From the NCBI GenBank assembly GCA_038236905.1, contig JBBRZG010000004.1, positions 1 through 64,000 of the forward strand: a DNA stretch of 64,000 nt. The letters run 5' to 3'. Source of the stretch: UKL13-2 sp038236905 (GTDB lineage: Bacteria > Pseudomonadota > Gammaproteobacteria > Burkholderiales > Usitatibacteraceae). The stretch's first letter is position 1. Each line of letters opens with the position of its first letter. This document shows, one piece after another, positions 60,652-64,000 of the stretch. A program made the translations under genes and the position numbers. The notes beneath the pieces were generated by a model, which did no database searches, was not told where the DNA came from, and saw nothing but the letters and a program-made list of their open reading frames with translations.

Positions 60652-62335
60652 TTTTTGCCTTTGTTTTGGATATCGCAACTGATCGCTTCTTGGCGATCGG
60701 CTTTTTTATGGCGGTTAGCTTTTGGGTCGCAGTACTGCTTTTCTTTGCCGCCTTTTTTATAACCTGCACCGTTTTCAAATCCACTGATGCCGCACTGCTC
60801 ATCACCAACTCCATCAATTCATGATGTGCGGCCTTTAGGCATTTAATCAAGTTTGCCAATTTCGGCACTTGCTCTTTTGCCGCAATGAAACCGTAATCCA
60901 GCGAGCCCGCATAAGAGTGAATGGTGATGTTGAGCGCCAAGCCATGCGTGACAATCGACACGGGATAGTACGACTTTAGTTTGGCAGCCGCCATGTATAA
61001 CGGCATCGGCGGACCGGGCACATTGGAAATCACCAAATTTGCAACAACGGGAATTCTGTTCGTGCCGACTGCCGTTTTGTAGAGCGGCGTGATGATGCCC
61101 ATCAGCCACGGAATACCCAGCGTGGGCAGATCACTCGTTACCGTAGTCAGCGCACCTTTCATGCTGCCGGTGAGCGTTTTCGCGGCGCTGCTTGCTTCGC
61201 GGATCGCGGCCACTCGTTCGGCCGGATCGGCGATATTGGTCGCCATGTCTATCAGCATCATCGTGACCTGATTGCTTTGCGAGGTATCGCCCGGCGTACG
61301 CAAGCTAGCGGGCACCGCGCCAATCATCGACTTATTCAGGATTTTCTTGTTGTCCGCATAAAAGCGACGCAGCGCACCCGAGACCGTGGCGAGAATAATA
61401 TCGTTGAGCTTGACGTCAAAATGATTGGCCAGCATTTTTGCTTCGGCAAGCGGGATCTGCGCGGTTGCGAATGAACGCTTACCGGTAATCGCGACATTTA
61501 GCGGCGTGCGCGGGCCGAGCTTCATGCCGACGGGGAGTAATTTTTTGGCTGCTTGCAGGGGGGTGTCGCTGGTTTTGAGCTTCGCCACATTTCCAGCTAG
61601 TTCCACCATATTTGCCAAGCCCGAAAGCTGCTCAGTAGGCGCGCCGATTTTTTTCGCCTGGCTGCTTGTGAGCGCTATCGCGCCAGCACCAATTGATTTC
61701 ACCGCACCCGCACCGGCTTTTAAAATTTTTCCATATTGCGCGACGCTGTTTCTGAACGCGGCGGACAACATTTTCGCAGCCGATGGCGGCATCGTATTGC
61801 GTGAATTCTTGCGCGAACTTTCGCGGCCACTTGCTTGTTGCGCTCGCGGTGCAGGCGTCGGCTCAATATCGAGCACCGCCTGAGCAAGCGCCACCCCGCC
61901 CTGCCCGTCGAGGCCCGCATGATGAATGCGCGATGTAAACGCCACTTCACCGCTAGCGAGGCCCTCAATAATCGTAAATTGCCAGAGTGGGCGATCACGG
62001 TCCAGCATACCCTCATGCAATTTAGCAACAGCCGCCTCGAGCTGGATGGCACTACCGGGCTTAGGCAACGTCATAGAGCGGATATGCCAATCCAGATCGA
62101 CATTATCGTCATGCAGCCAGATCGGATTCGCCAGATCGAACGGCATAAACGCCAACTTGCGCGAAAACAAAGGCGCCAAATGCATCCGCGATTCAATTAA
62201 GCGACGAATGTTGGGATAAAAACTACCGCGGTGTCCCTTGGGTTTTTCCAAAAGGAAAAGACTGCCCACATGCATCGGCGTCGCGGGTGTTTCGAGATAC
62301 AAAAAAAGAGCGTCTAGTGCGCTTAGTTGCTGCAT
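60644..62335 (-). CDS. Wax ester synthase/diacylglycerol acyltransferase (WS/DGAT)
   Basis: A 563-residue acyltransferase making wax esters or triacylglycerol from acyl-CoA. The catalytic motif HHAGLDG is at 138-144 in SRIHHAGLDGQGG; PLWQFTIIEGL precedes it; NDIILATVSGALRRFY and NLVISNVPGPP mark the C-terminal half. The last 40 residues are a Lys/Ala/Thr-rich tail (KKAAKKSSTATQKLTAIKKP) beyond the usual end. It is the first gene of a three-gene unit with two hydrolases. Confidence 0.93.
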   Translation of the reverse strand: MQQLSALDALFLYLETPATPMHVGSLFLLEKPKGHRGSFYPNIRRLIESRMHLAPLFSRKLAFMPFDLANPIWLHDDNVDLDWHIRSMTLPKPGSAIQLEAAVAKLHEGMLDRDRPLWQFTIIEGLASGEVAFTSRIHHAGLDGQGGVALAQAVLDIEPTPAPRAQQASGRESSRKNSRNTMPPSAAKMLSAAFRNSVAQYGKILKAGAGAVKSIGAGAIALTSSQAKKIGAPTEQLSGLANMVELAGNVAKLKTSDTPLQAAKKLLPVGMKLGPRTPLNVAITGKRSFATAQIPLAEAKMLANHFDVKLNDIILATVSGALRRFYADNKKILNKSMIGAVPASLRTPGDTSQSNQVTMMLIDMATNIADPAERVAAIREASSAAKTLTGSMKGALTTVTSDLPTLGIPWLMGIITPLYKTAVGTNRIPVVANLVISNVPGPPMPLYMAAAKLKSYYPVSIVTHGLALNITIHSYAGSLDYGFIAAKEQVPKLANLIKCLKAAHHELMELVMSSAASVDLKTVQVIKKAAKKSSTATQKLTAIKKPIAKKRSVAISKTKAKNA

Positions 62336-62397
62336 TTTTCCTCCGAACGGTCGCCATGGGTAGAGCCGATTCCGCGACCACCTATTCTGGCATGGTT

Positions 62398-63105
62398 TTA
62401 TGGGTCTTTAGGCTCACTCGCCGTTTGCGACGCAGCATTGGCGACCCTAGATTGCATATCCACATCGATTGCGGCCGGTATGGAAGTTATTGCTGTTGCT
62501 GCCTCATTCTTTGATCTTCGCGCTGCAAAAAATACCTTCAACAAGTTGCCACATTCATCCGCCAACACGCCGCCAGTAAACGTTGCATGGTGATTTAGTT
62601 TCGCCTCATTCGGCAGATTCATCACGCTGCCACATACCCCCGTTTTGGGCTCTAGCGCGCCGAATACCACCCGCTTGACACGCGCATGCAACATGGCCCC
62701 CACGCACATCATGCAAGGCTCTAGCGTCACAAAAAGCTCGCAATCCACGAGGCGATAATTTTGAAGATTCGCGGCGGCATCGCGCAGCGCGACAATTTCC
62801 GCATGGGTAGTGGGATCGTGTGAGGTGATCGGTTGATTAAAGCCGCGGCCAACAATCACGCCATCTTTTACAACAACCGCGCCGACCGGAACTTCACCCA
62901 ACGCCTGCGCTTGCAAAGCTAGTGCAAGCGCCTCGCGCATGAAGTGTTCATCATGCGCACCTTGGGCGACTCCTTCGTCTGGCGCCGGGCGGGCTGATCT
63001 AGGGCCAGATGCTTGGGTTAGGCTCCCTTCAACCGCGTCAGCGTACGGGACACCTTCCGCTCCCCGAGCGGCAGGCCGGGATGGGGTTTTTCGCAAGTCA
63101 CTCAT
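62398..63105 (-). CDS. tadA: tRNA-specific adenosine deaminase TadA
   Basis: A 235-residue zinc deaminase converting A34 to inosine in tRNA-Arg. Active-site motifs: His101-Ala-Glu103 (THAEIVAL) and Cys131/Cys134 (EPCMMC). The catalytic domain spans about 54-200. Both ends are extended: 50 residues of low-complexity Pro/Ala/Arg sequence at the N-terminus and 35 at the C-terminus. The N-terminal start is uncertain; a later start near MREALALAL would give the compact family form. Confidence 0.93.
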   Translation of the reverse strand: MSDLRKTPSRPAARGAEGVPYADAVEGSLTQASGPRSARPAPDEGVAQGAHDEHFMREALALALQAQALGEVPVGAVVVKDGVIVGRGFNQPITSHDPTTHAEIVALRDAAANLQNYRLVDCELFVTLEPCMMCVGAMLHARVKRVVFGALEPKTGVCGSVMNLPNEAKLNHHATFTGGVLADECGNLLKVFFAARRSKNEAATAITSIPAAIDVDMQSRVANAASQTASEPKDP

Positions 63106-63714
63106 ATTCACAATAAAAAAACATAACCCCGCCACCAGCTTGCCGTTTCAAGCAAAAATTCCTCAAACACCTCGCTAGTGCTAGCGTTGCTTGGGTAAAT
63201 GCTTCAAACGCCCCCCATTTATTAGCTTTTAGCCATCTCGCGATAGTAATTTCTACACTCATAGCAACTCATCATCCACACATTTTTTCGCCGAATATTA
63301 GTTTAAGCGAATGCACTCGTATTCGTGAATCTATCACCGCTCGCAGATATATCTTTCGACGCGAGACTAGACACATTGAACCTTTCATGTTCAACCGCAA
63401 CAGCGATATTGGCCCCTGTACGAAGGAAATCCCGGAGTCGCGTTGCTCGTCCGGGCTACGCTTGCTATATTGAAAGACATCGTATCTTACAAAAGCCGAT
63501 GAACTTTTATGTACCATTGAAGCGGAGTCGGTCGGGCAGGATGATGCTGATAAGACTCAAGGCCGTTTTATGTCGTGAGCCTGTGGGTCAGATAAGTGCA
63601 CTTGCCCGTTTCTCGTTCAGAAAGTCCGAACGGTAACTTGGGCCATCGCCGCGCCTTGCGAAACAACTTCTCAAGTGCAACCGCGTAAGCCTGCATACGA
63701 GGAAGGTCAAAACG
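63106..63714 (+). other. Intergenic region including probable left end of an IS110 element
   Basis: 609 bp with no convincing gene. The right part, roughly 63530-63714, precedes an IS110-family transposase and is where this family carries its non-coding left end and its guide (bridge/seek) RNA. The exact element boundary is not visible. GGAAGG at 63701-63706 is the transposase ribosome site. Confidence 0.5.
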
Positions 63715-64000
63715 ATGAACGAGAATTCGGTTTCGATCAATGCCGTGGTGGGTATTGATGTAGCAAAGAAAAAAGTTGATCTGTTCGCCATTAAAAGCGA
63801 CCAAGGCAAGTCAAAAGTCTTTGACAATAGTGCTGCCGGGCATCGCGAGATTCAGCGCTGGTTAGGTGAACGTGATTTTATGCCTGCTCACACGCATATC
63901 TGCCTAGAAGCAACGGGCCCGTATTCGGAATCGTTAGCCACCGCGCTGGTCACGGGCGGCTGGCAAGTTAGCGTGGTAAATCCGGCGCGCATCAAAGGCT
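63715..64000 (+). CDS. IS110-family transposase, N-terminal part (cut by window end)
   Basis: 95 codons are visible, starting MNENSVSINAVVGIDVAKKKVDLFAIKS. The DEDD RuvC-like fold is recognised by GIDVAKKKVDLF (first Asp), ICLEATGPYSESLATAL (Glu) and VVNPARIKG. The gene is open to the window edge, so whether it is intact is unknown. GGAAGG lies eight bases upstream of the ATG. Confidence 0.92.
   Translation, partial: MNENSVSINAVVGIDVAKKKVDLFAIKSDQGKSKVFDNSAAGHREIQRWLGERDFMPAHTHICLEATGPYSESLATALVTGGWQVSVVNPARIKG

Noticed and set aside
63325..63636. 103-codon plus-strand frame before the IS110 transposase
   Set aside because: No ribosome site or domain; more likely part of non-coding DNA and the IS left end.

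Overview
The window looks like chromosomal DNA of a betaproteobacterium, most likely a freshwater or soil member of the Burkholderiales (an Oxalobacteraceae- or Burkholderiaceae-like organism). This is inferred from the gltX/tRNA-Ala/tRNA-Glu arrangement, the pstSCAB operon, the stress genes and the general protein flavour. No rRNA or phylogenetic marker was tested, so the rank is tentative. Coding density is high and both strands are used. No CRISPR array, prophage or plasmid origin was seen.

Layout. 0-3.6 kb: a 43-residue double-glycine leader peptide gene convergent with a peptidase-type (C39) ABC exporter and its HlyD adaptor, which together form a compact peptide secretion module. 3.8-7.9 kb: a Pho-box-controlled pstS-pstC-pstA-pstB phosphate importer without phoU. 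8-9.1 kb: an orphan amino-acid-type binding protein. 9.3-17.9 kb: a complete kdp potassium uptake locus (KdpE box, a small membrane ORF, kdpF, A, B, C, D, E) with unusual Ala/Pro-rich inserts in KdpA and KdpB. 18-23 kb: glmM and a SWIM/SNF2 helicase. 23.4-35.1 kb: a cluster of envelope and general-stress genes (two BON lipoproteins, a YqjD/YqjE/YqjK-like operon, a ferritin-like protein, DUF1328, CsbD, a Cys-repeat periplasmic protein, a transglutaminase). It also holds a CHASE3 histidine kinase, a NarL-type regulator and a receiver-only regulator.

35.3-42.0 kb: a light-energy cassette. It has a green-type proteorhodopsin, a fused phytoene desaturase-phytoene synthase (CrtI-CrtB), a lycopene cyclase (CrtY) and a beta-carotene cleaving Blh. 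The last three are translationally coupled, and together with the opsin they could take GGPP to retinal-loaded rhodopsin; GGPP synthase is not in the window. The cassette lies between two 45-bp direct repeats, and the right copy overlaps the end of a decayed IS3-family transposase. This suggests the cassette arrived as, or was framed by, mobile DNA.

42-48 kb: DUF2252, DUF1345, an M20 peptidase, then a patch of small secreted or orphan genes including a stand-alone GyrB-like ATPase fragment. 48-63.1 kb: housekeeping genes (tRNA-Glu, tRNA-Ala, gltX, dcd, apbC/mrp, metG, a GGQ release-factor-like protein, acylphosphatase, dnaE, tadA) and a wax-ester synthase with two alpha/beta hydrolases. The window ends inside an IS110-family transposase.

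The strongest leads are the hexapeptide-type double-glycine precursor at the left edge, the direct-repeat-flanked rhodopsin cassette with its CrtI-CrtB fusion, and the unusual low-complexity inserts in the Kdp pump.
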